Shown piece by piece: positions 47,045 to 57,684 of a DNA stretch of 64,000 bases. Source of the DNA: Selaginella moellendorffii (Eukaryota > Streptophyta > Lycopodiopsida > Selaginellales > Selaginellaceae); NCBI RefSeq assembly GCF_000143415.4, contig NW_003314335.1, forward strand, positions 873,154 to 937,153, read 5' to 3'. The notes beneath the pieces are model-generated. The model had not been told where the DNA came from, searched no databases, and worked only from the letters and a program-made list of their open reading frames with translations. A program made the position numbers and the translations under genes. Each line of letters begins with the position of its first letter. Positions within the stretch are counted from its first letter, which is position 1.

Positions 47045-47213
47045 TGTGAAATCCAAGTGTATGGCTACTATGCCATATACTAATATTAGTATAGTGGAAT
47101 TTTGGTAGCTGTCAGATTGATTTTAATTTGGACCACTCGCTCTGTATATAAGCTAGGGTTTTTGGGTTAATTCATATGCACATTTTTTGTATTCCCTTTT
47201 CATATTCTATGCA
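47045..47213 (+). repeat. 3' LTR of the older gypsy element
   Basis: Begins TGTGAAATCC after a GAGGAGGGGATGA purine tract and ends near CTATGCA. It differs from the 5' LTR at many positions, so this element is much older than the nested one. Confidence 0.8.
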
Positions 47214-47597
47214 CTCACAATATTATAAATTAATAATCCAAAAAAACTACCTTGTATTTTCTTATTTAATTAAAATAATGATTGTGTGGATATTTATTAT
47301 TAATAATTTGATCGTATACACAATTATCATGCAAAGTAGTAAGTTTTTAATAGTTTTCTGCACTGTATAGCAATGCTTTGGTTCTTTTTACATAAAGGAA
47401 TATGTAAAGTAATTCTTTTGTGCAAATAGACCAAAAATTTAGAGCAGATATGCATTGCTCCTCAAAGCTTTACTTTTCATCTTGGATATTTACTTCCACA
47501 AATTTATGAGTAAACAAAACATTACATAAGCACAATGCCTACTGCAAAAATTTAAGGGCGATGACACTATTATACATAGTGAGTACTTGCACAGCAA
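47214..47597. other. AT-rich spacer, no gene seen
   Basis: Follows the older gypsy element. No coding or RNA signal was found. Confidence 0.5.
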
Positions 47598-48077
47598 ATG
47601 CTGGGTGGTTTACAAAGAGGTGGACACAAGGAGAGTCTTCGACTAGATAAAGAGGCACAATGTTGTCTTGTGGACAACGCTGATGCTTGGATACGTCCAG
47701 GCAGAGCAAGCACCAGCTGCACTGGATCTCTTCTCGCAGATGCAACAAGTCCAAGGCCTGGTACCCAACACTCCAACTTGTGCTACCGTGCAGAAGCTCC
47801 ATGGGCCTGCAAGAGCTCCACAGCTCTCGAGACTAGAAGGGCCATCCACCAGCAAATCTGTCACACCGAGATGAAAGCCAAGGTGGTTGTCGTGAATTCT
47901 CTGCTGGGCTTCTACGGATGGTGTGACTGCATGGAAGAATCTCGCAAAGTTTTTGACTCGAAGGCCAGCACAAGATGCAATGCCGTGACTTGGAACACAA
48001 TCATCGCCAGCTACTACCACCAGGGAGACGTAGCCTCGGCTCTCAGGATCTTCGAGAGGATGGAGGATCATTGGTAG
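47598..48077 (+). pseudogene. PPR gene fragment with a frameshift
   Basis: Frame 1 reads WTTLMLGYVQAEQAPAALDL with VPNTPTCATV, a normal long PPR repeat. The sequence then continues in another frame with RRAIHQQICHTEMKAKVVV, NSLLGFYGWCDCMEESRKVF and TWNTIIASYYHQGDVASAL, ending at a stop at 48075. Both ends are missing, so this is a relic of a PLS-class gene, perhaps moved with the surrounding repeats. Confidence 0.8.
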
Positions 48078-49148
48078 CATACTTTAGCTTCCCCTCCTTT
48101 GACAGCTCAAAGTACTCCCTCGATGCCTTCAAGTCACACACACCTTCAGGTCTTTGCATCACCCACACCTGCTACCATGGTGCCAGTCAGCTCCAAGATT
48201 TGAGCATAGCCCAACTCTTCATTTCTGGCACACTCTCCCACTAGCCCTACCTGTGGTGTTGCTCACGCACTGCACCCAAGCAAGTTGATCCAGAAAGGAG
48301 TCTAGATTGTATGCCTGACTACCATTCTACTTGCCCCTATTATCCTCATGAGCACCTCCTCTAGGAGCTTACAGGTGCATAAACTCTCATAGGAATGCCC
48401 ACACAACCACGTCCAAGAAAAGCAACCATGGAGCCTTAGGAGTGCATGGTGTAACCATGCCCTCTTCCCTTCCTGACCACACATGCATCCCACTCATTGG
48501 CTGCCACAACATTGAGTCAATATTCCCACTAACCATAACCACTAGCCCTGGCCCGGGCCTAAGGTGGCCTCCCCTTCCTAAGAACCATGGCTTTCGAGGC
48601 TGCCTCGAGCCCAGGATCGGACGGCTGTGGGGGTCTAGGCCCTTCATTCTTACTATTATAGATTCTTCCGGCAGATTAAAGAATATCCCAGAATAGTCCT
48701 AAACCGGATATTCATCCATGTGGCATTTGACGGCACTGTCAATGATTCAAATATCTGGCAGTTTTTCTTATATTAGCGCTTGCCTGGATCCAAGGCAACC
48801 TTAGAAGAACAGGAGCTTGTTTTCTTCCATGGTGCCATGCTAGCTTTGTCTTGAGAAAAGAGAAGGAAAATGTTGCTAGAGAAATTAGGCACAAAATGAT
48901 GAGGAAATTCCTTCATGTTTTACCCTGAAAGTGACTCGGATTTTATAGATAGTGACCACTAACTAATGCTGTAAAATTTTCAAATTTTTCAAAATCATAC
49001 CAGCTCAATTTCTGTTGGTTTAATTCCATTTTGTATCAACGACGGCCTAGCCATTCTCTCAATATCTAGGTCAGGGCTATCATTGGAGAGTCGCAATTCT
49101 TGTTTGATCGATCGTGCAGCCAAATTTGTGTGCACAATTCTCACAATT
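48078..49148. other. Intergenic, nothing recognised
   Basis: A proline/glycine-rich antisense open frame at 48387-48647 has no family motif and looks incidental. No RNA gene or LTR was seen. Confidence 0.5.
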
Positions 49149-49172
49149 CTCTCTCTCTCTCTCTCTCTCTCT
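49149..49172. repeat. (CT)12 microsatellite
   Basis: Twelve perfect CT units. Confidence 0.95.
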
Positions 49173-49422
49173 ATATGGGATGCTTAATCACCAAATAGAT
49201 TGCAAGGATGAGCTCCAGCCCTAGGCTTTCGATCTTGTAGTTTCAGCATTCTCCATCCACTGCTGCCATAGCAAAGAGAGAGAAGAAGAATAGGAGAAAG
49301 AAGAGGAAGAAGTTGGACCAAGTATGGCTGCATTTCATTCTTGCCTTGCCACAAACTCCATATAGAGATCAAGATGATGCTTTTCCCATGGATTTTACAG
49401 GGTGAACCATGGCTAGGAGGGA

Positions 49423-49538
49423 GTGATGCTTCACCTCCAAATGCACAAGAGGATGCTTCACTGCTAGACAAGAGGACATAGTGATGCTTCACCTCCAAAT
49501 GCACAAGAGGATGCTTCATTGCTAGACAAGAGGACACA
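49423..49538. repeat. Tandem duplication, two copies of a 58-bp unit
   Basis: The units starting GTGATGCTTCACC at 49423 and 49481 are nearly identical; I see only a couple of differences. Recent local duplication. Within each unit, GGATGCTTCA echoes GTGATGCTTCA. Confidence 0.9.
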
Positions 49539-50562
49539 GCTGGATGCTTTTAGCAGTGACAAGGTGCTAAATTTCTTTTGTATAATCTTACATATGGTGA
49601 TTGTTATGGATTGACTATATGCTGGAGTATTTCATCCAGCAAGAGCCTATCAAAGTGCTACTTGATGATCCTCATCGAAAGTCATTTACTACCACACAAG
49701 TAGTACTATAGTGTCCAGATACGCTCCTAGAGTGTGGCACACCAAGGGAGTTTGCCATGTAAAATATTTCAGTTTTATTTTGCCATAATGAATGCTTTTG
49801 TAGATTTGTAATGCTTTCCAACATGCATGAGAAATGGAGGAAGTACCTACATGATCAGTAGCTCTGGAAATAGACAATCAAAGTCCATAAACAACATATT
49901 AAGGAGATGCCTAAAAATTAGCAAGTCAAGTTCTTAGACCGTAAGCATTATTAGTCAAAACCTAGTGTCATTCATTTTGCATGTGATCATATGCTTACTC
50001 TGTGGAGGGGAAATCCATAAACACCAAAACGAGTGAGCACGGAGAAACCATTGCTGCCTAGGGACTTGATCCTCCTTATGCTCCAGTGTTAATTACCATC
50101 ATGGCCATCTGAAGGTTCATCCTCCTTGGCATAGGCTTCTTTGACAATGTTATCGTTGCTCTCCACCACACCACCACTTACTCTTTGCTTTCCACCAAGT
50201 CCTCTATTATATTTTGTCTCTCTTGATTGATATAAGGGTTTCCACCCCTCCCAAGTTTTAGGATTATTTCTAATCCCTCACTAATTAATTATACTTAGTC
50301 TAAAACAAAGGGAAGCCCATGATCTTGACTTTATCTCGGTCACGAGCACACTCTAGCCCTTTAACACACTCTCTATATAGAAGTCAATCATAATCTCTCG
50401 CACCTAATCTTCACATAGAGGAAGCAACAAATCAACCTATGGGAGTAGCCAATTTAATGACATTGAAGACTGCAATAGCTTTTTTGGGTGAGTGTCCTCA
50501 AATGTCTATGAAACCCATTCGGATTTATATCCTGGCAATGTAGAATAGTCATAGTTGCAGCT
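49539..50562. other. Intergenic, nothing recognised
   Basis: Moderately AT-rich, with no open frame of interest and no repeat pair visible by eye. Confidence 0.5.
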
Positions 50563-52985
50563 AGATATGCAAACGTTCCAAAGTGTCGACGTTTAAATAC
50601 CGTTTAAAACGTTTTTTTCAGGACAATCCAATGTTTATATGTTAAAGCCTAAAATGATTAAGAAAACACTAATATTTACTAAAGAAACTTTAATCTGATA
50701 TTAAGTTTATAAAACCTAACCGAATAACATTCTAAAACAAATGAAAGAAGAAGTCGTTTTAGTCGTCTTCTGATTCCGAATCATCTTCCATTCCTTCATC
50801 GATGCTAAACTCCTCAGCAGCCTAATTTGGTTCCTCAAAAGCTTCTTGCAGATCCAAAATCCTCTTCTAATGAGGCTCTAACTCTAGCTTGTTTATATCA
50901 ATCTCCAGCATCCTCAAACCTTCACTCTCTAGCTTCTGAGCAACCCGCAAGTTTGTGCAAATGTAAACCAACTTCTCAGCATTTTTGGGAAGCAAGCGGG
51001 ACTTGCACTTTGTTTGTATCAAGCTCCATGAGCTTCAATTCTTCTCGCATGGAGAAGCGCAAACAACCTAGCTTAAAATCCAGAGAGCCATGCGACATAG
51101 ATCAGGCATCTCTAAACCAAAAGAACTCCACCAGGTTACTAGAAACTTTCTGGTCTCCCGATCCTTGGCAACAAGTAACCTCATTTGCTGTCCAAGCTGT
51201 TGCCGAAAACTCTCAAATTGTGCCTGCAATCTCAACTGCAAGTCCAGATCACCTCCATTATAAACATGCATATACTCCAACCAGTTCCCGCATGCCTCAT
51301 TGTCCAGCTTGTCATTCTCTAGGTTATCCCCCAGAAACAAAGGATGAAGAGCAAAAGCAGCTCCATGAATGATATTGTGCATTTTATACCACCTTGCCTC
51401 CTTCAGATTGTGTGATTCAAGTAGGAAATCCTTGATTTGACCCACTTCCTCATGTGCATAAATTCCGTTTCGAGCTCCCTCATCCATCTTCTCGATCAGC
51501 CAATCAACAGCTTCAAAGATGAGGCCTGAAGTTGCCCCCTCCCGATCAGCAAGCCGAAGAACTCGAAGTAAAGGTCCAAGCAAAATTAACAAATTCTCGC
51601 ACTGCTCCCAGAACGAGTCATTGAGAACATGAGATCGCAGCTCCAAGCCCTTTGGCTTCTTAGACCAGTCAAGTCACTCCCATTCTTGGCTCACCACCAT
51701 TCTTCGAAGCCCAGAGAGATTCGTGGTCTCCAAAAGTTGAGACATCACGAGAAAAATATAAGCAAACCTCGTGGTCACAGGCTTTATCAAGTCCCGTTTG
51801 CAGAAAGTTCTATAAAGAGCTAGAACCCATGGCTTTGAGGTGATGAAGGTAACTGTCTTCACACAACCATCGACAAAAGGCTGCACCCAAGACAGAGCTC
51901 CAATATCTCCAAACAGCAAGTCCATAACGTGGCAAACGCAGCGAATGTGTACAATCTGTGGAAACTTCTACTGCAAAAGCTCCCCCATGACCACACAGTT
52001 GCTTGCATTGTCCGTCACCACCTGCACAATGTTTTCCACACCAACCTTGGCAATCACTTGTTTCAGCTGCTCAAACAACCATGCTCCCGTTTTCTTCGTG
52101 TTCTTGCTGTCCACAGCCTTCAGGAAAATTGAGCCTCTCACAGAACTGACCATGAAGTTGATAAGAGACCACTTCTTGATATCAGACCAGCCATCTGTGA
52201 AAATGGTACAACCATATGTCCTCCAACTTAGCCGCACATCTTCAAGCTTTTTTTGAACATTGTTGTAGATTCGCTGTAGCTCAGTTGTCCGCAACTTCTC
52301 ATATCCCATGAGGTTGTCAATCGCTAGATGCCCCACTTTTGCGGCAAATTTCAGCATTCTCTTCAAGTTGTCTCTTTGGATTGTGTTGAAGGAGATGTTC
52401 TCGGCAAAGAAGAACTCTGCAACAGCATCATCCAGTGCCTAAGCCAAAGCAGTATCAAAAAATGTCACCAAATTTCCATCTAAGGATCTGCGTTTCGCTG
52501 CTCTACTTGTCCCAGCACTGGACCAGTTCTCTGTGCTTGCCACCATAGATTCTGCTGGCCCCCCTAAACCCTGTGTGGCTTGCTGCAGCAGATGCCTATC
52601 ATCGGCATCTGCTGGGTCTGCTAGCTCGAAATCAAAAAAACTGCTGCGAGCTTTTTTAAGAACCTCATGAAGGATCTCCCTCATTGCCTTGCATGTTTTC
52701 ACACCTCTTGCCCGAAGTCCAGCAAGATGTGCTCGCACTCGGTCTGCTCCCCCAGTGTGAATCTCATGACAATACTTATATGTCCAATGCCACTCTACTC
52801 GTATCACATGCTTCCAGCTCCAACATTCACGGTGTCCTCCAATTCCTGTCATGACCCTGAAGAAACCCTAAAGAAACCTTTGTCTCTTTTCGCAAATAGT
52901 GCAAACGCATTAGGAGTTTAGAATGGCATTTTTGAACGCGTTTAAAATGTTACGTTTTTTAAGTTTCACACGTTTTCTAGCAACT
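50563..52985 (-). mobile_element. hAT-superfamily DNA transposon (approximate ends)
   Basis: Contains the hAT transposase remnant. Both ends carry several AAACG/CGTTT words (50580-50620 and 52930-52975), like the subterminal AAACG-type binding sites of Ac. TAGTTGC occurs near 50552 on plus and in reverse complement (GCAACTA) near 52980, a possible terminal inverted repeat. I could not find a matching 8-bp target duplication, so the boundaries are provisional. Confidence 0.5.
50759..52852 (-). pseudogene. hAT transposase, one continuous frame with in-frame stops
   Basis: The whole 2.1 kb stays in one minus-strand frame with stops (52439, 51968, 51674, 51068 and three further on) but no frameshift. 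The N-terminus resembles a BED zinc finger (W...CHEIHTGGADRVRAHLAG). The DUF659-type core has CTIFTDGWSD, VTDNASNCVVMGELL and IRCVCHVMDLLFGDI. The hAT C-terminal dimerisation region has WWSSFGLEMPDLCRMALWILS, then LVYICTNLRV. It ends with an acidic tail before TAA at 50759-50761. Such transposases cut and paste hAT elements; this copy is dead. Confidence 0.88.
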
Positions 52986-53298
52986 ATTCAATCTGAATAG
53001 TTCTGATTGTAGCATCTGGAAGGAAGTAATTGCAAACAGTAACTTTTCTTTTTGGACTTTTTCTGTGAAGTGCAATCTTACATAGTTCTTTCAGGAAGAG
53101 AGCATAGTTGATATCCTCCAACTTGAGCTTATAAGGAAAACCTTTACGTGCGGCTGCATAAGTATGCACACACCTTGTTAGATAACTCATTCCATATCTC
53201 TCACTTATTTGTCCATTTTTCCATCCTTCAAGCAAACACTTCTCACATTCAACACATGGATGACAATGTATGTGGATACCTGGAACCCAAACTAACAC
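52984..53298 (-). CDS. Unrecognised open frame or exon fragment
   Basis: An open frame of about 104 codons with a C-x2-C pair (CVECEKC) and the lysine-rich stretch FPYKLKLEDINYALFLKELC. An AG acceptor-like site precedes about 53281. I do not recognise the family. It abuts the right end of the hAT element and may be a captured or decayed exon. Confidence 0.25.
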   Translation of the reverse strand: MLVWVPGIHIHCHPCVECEKCLLEGWKNGQISERYGMSYLTRCVHTYAAARKGFPYKLKLEDINYALFLKELCKIALHRKSPKRKVTVCNYFLPDATIRTIQIE

Positions 53299-53361
53299 TT
53301 CATTTATGAATGCAATATACTACAACTCTTCCAAACAAGATTCTAAGGAGATTTGTAGTGC

Positions 53362-53776
53362 ATTCTATCTCTTTCCCCTTAAGCCAATTAGAAAAGGGGC
53401 AATTGCTTGATAAGAGAGCCTTTAGTGGCTATTTTATCCCCATTTATCCCCCAAGAATCCAAGGATCCATGATAATAATATATCCAAATCTCATCCCATG
53501 ATCATATGCATTACATTCACCCCCCCACATTACATATCTTGCTTAAGGGTATATTATATTTTTAAGTAGCCACTAATCAATAGAAATTGAATCAGTGCCA
53601 TTTGCTTTGATACTACATATAGCACACCCTATCTCTCTCCCCGTAAGCTAATTGAAAAAGGGGCACTTGCTTAATAAGAGAACCCTTAGTGGTTATTTTA
53701 TCCCTATTTATCCCCCAAGATTCCAAAGATCCACAATGACAGTATATTCAAATCTCATCCCATGATCACATGCACT
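53362..53776. repeat. Two diverged direct repeats of about 155 bp
   Basis: Segments at about 53362-53515 and 53621-53776 share long colinear blocks, including TTATTTTATCCC, ATTTATCCCCCAAGA and AAATCTCATCCCATGATCA. About 105 unrelated bases lie between them. They could be LTRs of a collapsed miniature element or a tandem duplication. No terminal TG/CA or target duplication is clear. Confidence 0.75.
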
Positions 53777-54008
53777 ATAAGATTGAACAATATTTTTTGG
53801 GAAATTTTGCAGCACCTCTAAGTTAAATAGTCTCTGTCTAAATGGATATGCCTATCATGGTGTTTAGAATGATGGTTGAGAATCAGACCAATAGCAAATT
53901 GGTCCATGAAAGGATTTTTATTATAGTTTGTGGAAGGAAATTTAAGTTGGACCTTTAATTATATATTATTATATTATAGAAAGCTGTATTTTAAAAAAAT
54001 CTGCTGAG

Positions 54009-55150
54009 TGCATAGAATATAGAAAGGGAATACAGAAAATGTGCATATCATTTACCCCAAAAACCCTAGCTTATATACAAGAGCGAGTAGTCGAAATTGA
54101 AACCAAACTAACGGCTACTAAAATCTCACTATGTTAATATTAGTATACAGCATCATAACTGTACACTTGGACCTCATATGATCCCCTCCTCTTGGAATAA
54201 TGGAAAATTGTCAAGGTTCTCTTATTGATGTGCTAGGATCTGGAAGAATATGTAAACAACTAAATTTTCCATTCTACTTTAGTCACTTAACCTCACCTCT
54301 GACCACTTGGAGGAGTCTTATTCACAACCTCCATAAGTCCCATTCAGGACTTGGGGCTTGCTAACCCCGAGAATGGCATCCATGCCACTCAACCTTTGCA
54401 CTTGATCCAAGTGCTCCACATGTCCGATCCCATGACCGACACCCTAAAGTACCACCGACCTCTCAGCCTGTTACGCTAAGGCCATGCCTATTTACCTTGG
54501 TCAAACCACATGTTGTAAAATTGGGAAAACAAACTAACACCAAGTCATTTGCTTTGTGCTCTACAAATGTATGATGATGGGAGTTGTAACGCTATTATTG
54601 TCCCACTTGTACATGGCCTAGGTGTTCAGTAAACTTTGTTGAGACAAGTGGAAGAATGTTTGTCAAATACTAATCCCATGATCTAGCATTTGCAATTCGT
54701 AGCAATCATAAAGGTAAACCCAACTCTATTGACAATATTGGATCATGACCATATAAGAGTTTGTATGGTGAAGCACTAACTCTTTCCTATAGTGAAGGAA
54801 AGAACAAAAAAAAAAGAAATGAAAAAAGCTAGAAGGAAAGAGAAATCTAGACAATAAATTTAAATCAAAATCCCAAAAGGAAATAACAAAGAAAAGGAAA
54901 TGGAAAAAGTTAAATCTAGACAATGCAAAAGTTAGATCTAAACCAAAATCCCAAATCAAGAACAATCAAAGATGCCCTTCACTTCCACCAATATTAATGC
55001 ATGGAATATGGAAAGGGAATATAAAAAATGTGCATATCAATTAATCCATACAAGAATGAGTGGTCCAAATTAAAACCAATCCACGGCTACCAAAATCCCA
55101 CTACATTAATATTAATATACAATATCATAACTGTACACTTTGACATCACA
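54009..55150 (-). mobile_element. Internally deleted copy of the older gypsy family
   Basis: In reverse complement it carries two LTRs of the family at 36649 (54009-54178 and 54998-55150). Between them are only the T-rich leader (about 54785-54990) and the integrase-to-purine-tract end (about 54180-54785). Gag, protease, RT and RNase H are missing. It is therefore a non-autonomous deletion derivative. Short direct target repeats were not found (CTGAG versus TTGTG). Confidence 0.85.
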
Positions 55151-55783
55151 TTGTGTGCTTTAATCTTATGTATTAATCTAATTAATCACTTGAAAGCTTA
55201 TAACTTTAAACAAATCTTATTGAATATCAACCATTAGATGGTAGAATAGACTAGAATATACTAGAAGTGTTTAAAAAAGCTTATGTTTATAAAATATAAA
55301 GACAAGATTAATCTAAATGAAAAATAACCATTATATGGTAGAATATCCAAAAATATCCTAAATATATTCATTACTTTACAAGAAAACCAAAAAACAATCC
55401 CTCACTCGATCAAACAGTGCATAGCATGTTTATTTTCTAATTTGCCAGCCCAAAGTTTCACATGGTAAGGTGTATCCTCTCCCTATTACCTTATTAAATT
55501 ACTTAATATTTTATGCTTTAAAAGATATAACCATTTAACAATACATGTTCCATACAATGCTTGGTTTTATTTATTCTTTTATAAAATATTTTCAACCGTT
55601 AGACTCAGGAATATCCAACTCTAAGAATATTCACTTGCAGTTCCTTTTATCCTCCAAGAGACAAAAAAAAACCGGAGCCTCACTGAAAAAGCAATGCAGC
55701 AAAATTAGGCCTTCATTGCACCTAACCTCATAGTCGACCGAGTGCGTAGAGCAGCACAGCTTACTGGCGTTTGATCCTTCGTA
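55151..55783. other. AT-rich spacer, no gene seen
   Basis: No supported coding or RNA feature between the deleted retroelement and the next gene. Confidence 0.5.
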
Positions 55784-57619
55784 TTAAACCTTGACCTTGT
55801 GCGTTTTGTCGCTCCTGAAAGCACTGTGAATGTCCCCCTTCAATCTCAACACTGGAAGAGCAGTACCTGAATCGTTCGCTTTCCTCCGTTTTTTCTTGAA
55901 AATCTCAGGGTAACTTCCAGGCTGCAGAACATGTCGTTAAAAAAGCCAATAAAACTGTGGCATATGGCCATCAGTTTCTCGAAAACTGTACTCAGAACTT
56001 CTGCTCACAACAGAGGGCCTGTGATCGCTGCATTAACACTGTTATGAAAAAAAGGTAAAGTTACCTACGGTGGTGTGCATCCCTCTTTTTCTTGGAAACC
56101 TGCCTCACGCTGCTGGGACCTTCCATGACACTAAAGCACAAATGACAATGTCAAGGTGGCGATAGAACTGATGATGTATAGAGTACCTCTGAACCAAAGC
56201 CTCGTACACCTCCTTTGGAGTTGGGGAGACATTGTCGATAAGTATATGAGCTTGGCACACCCTTTCCCTGGCCACGGGCTCCCCCAACAGGGTGCTCTTG
56301 AGGTCAAAGTCACACATTCTTGCAAAAGCCGCATTCGACTTTGAGCTGAGACAGAAAGTGCAAGATCGTCAGATCAAGGAGATGGGCGACTGGCATAGTA
56401 AACATAGTTCCATTAGGAATGATGCGAAGCACGCGCAGCTCTTCTTCAGAAAGGTCCTCTTGAAATTCAGGAGGGACTGTGTCCGGTAATCTTCCGGATT
56501 CAGCAGTTTGACCTCCCTGCCCCTGGACACAAGTAAGCGAATTTACAAAGATAAGAAAGAGAAACGGGAGACTGTACGCTGTTGAATATAGCACTGCCCG
56601 CAGTTAAAAACCCCTGAACGACTTGTCTATGGGAGAAGGATTGCGAAGCATGTACCTGTAAGCAAGGAAAGCAAGACGAAGAAGGTAAGGATACAAGCAG
56701 AAAACTGAGTAGCTATACCAGAGTAGCTGGCTGCTGTCATGGAGCTTTTGTTTCTCAGTCACCGAAGCCTTTGCTGCTGCTTTGAGTTCAGCATCTGTAA
56801 CATACACAGAAGATAATGATAAACCAAAGCACGCCATACTTACAATTGAAGGAGCAGCCATAGAAAATATTCGCGTCTGCTTCTAGCAACATGAGCCGAG
56901 CATGCGCGACCGCGTCTTCAACTTTCTCCCGGTGTGTTAGGACGTCTGGAACAAGGCAAGGCACTAGCAAGTCCTCGATAAACGGTTCGGACTTGATGCT
57001 GCAGAGCAGCAGCTCCAGCTCTTGGTGGGTAGCTTGGTGATGACTGCCGTTCAACAATTTTAACTATATCATCCGAGAGGGCCTCGTAAACGGGTTGAGC
57101 TCGTTCACCAAACCTTTCACTTGAAAGATCCATCTACATAAACTGGTAAGAGACACAAAACAGAAACAAAAGGAGGAAGGAAACACTCACCATTTTGCGC
57201 TGAGCAAAGCGATCAGACAGCAAAGCATCGCTGACAGCCATCCTTTGAGTCGCATCTTCTACAGAAACATGAATCAATTCAGCTCCACGATAAAACCACA
57301 CAAACCTGTTACCTGAGTCCAGAAAACGTCGAGCGAGTTGAGGGCTGCATGGGTCCTGGAGAATCTGGCGAGCAGTCTGGAAAACCTCGTCGGAGATGAA
57401 ATCTTGGAACAGATCCCAGTGCTGGTGGATGTAGAGCAAACCCAGCAAATGGGTCAAGTCTGGATCCTGAGCCACTGCATTGTACCTCGTGTTAACATAT
57501 TGTTCCACCAGCCTCTTCTCCTTGGCAAACCTCCTGAGCTTGTCATACTGACGCTCTACCTTGCTCAATTCCTTGATACCCTTCCGAAATATCCGATAAC
57601 GCCGCCCGAGGTTTTCCAT
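55784..57619 (-). CDS. Unrecognised multi-exon plant protein with a basic C-terminus
   Basis: The start ATG at 57619 gives MENLGRRYRIFRKGIKEL, then RQYDKLRRFAKEKRLVEQYV and LGLLYIHQHWDLFQDF, all helical. Later exons carry ERFGERAQPVYEALSDDIVK, ELELLLCSIKSEPFIEDLL, AVAHARLMLLEADANIF, LPDTVPPEFQEDLSEEELR and CQAHILIDNVSPTPKEVYEAL. The C-terminal exons are lysine-rich (VSKKKRDAHHR; FKKKRRKAN), like a nuclear or nucleolar signal. Short introns have GT-AG borders. The junction into the last exon (from 55921) does not keep frame cleanly, so the 3' end is uncertain. I do not recognise the family; codon use and splicing look like a real gene. It is divergent from the broken PUR3. Confidence 0.65.
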
Positions 57620-57684
57620 TGTCACAAACCCTAGAAAGAAAGGTGGCGACCTTCACCATTTTTTCTTTACATAAACCCTAAGCC

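Larger units (their letters stand above)
36649..47213 (+). mobile_element. Older degenerate Ty3/gypsy LTR retrotransposon, split by a younger one
   Basis: Flanked by a pair of related sequences of about 170 bases (36649-36818 and 47045-47213), both TGTGA...TA/CA with shared blocks such as the TAGGGTTTTTG segment. The interior holds gag-like, RT, RNase H and integrase remains in the expected order, all broken. The younger element (39981-45446) sits between RNase H and integrase. A purine-rich tract (about 47030-47043) precedes the 3' LTR. I could not find an exact target duplication (CATAC versus CTCAC), consistent with age. A deleted antisense relative is at 54009-55150. Confidence 0.85.

Noticed and set aside
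36640-47220. 5-bp target duplication for the older gypsy element (CATAC versus CTCAC)
   Set aside because: Two mismatches in five bases are not convincing.
48387-48647. Gly/Pro-rich minus-strand open frame
   Set aside because: No motif, no splice context and no codon signal; it lies in repeat-derived sequence.
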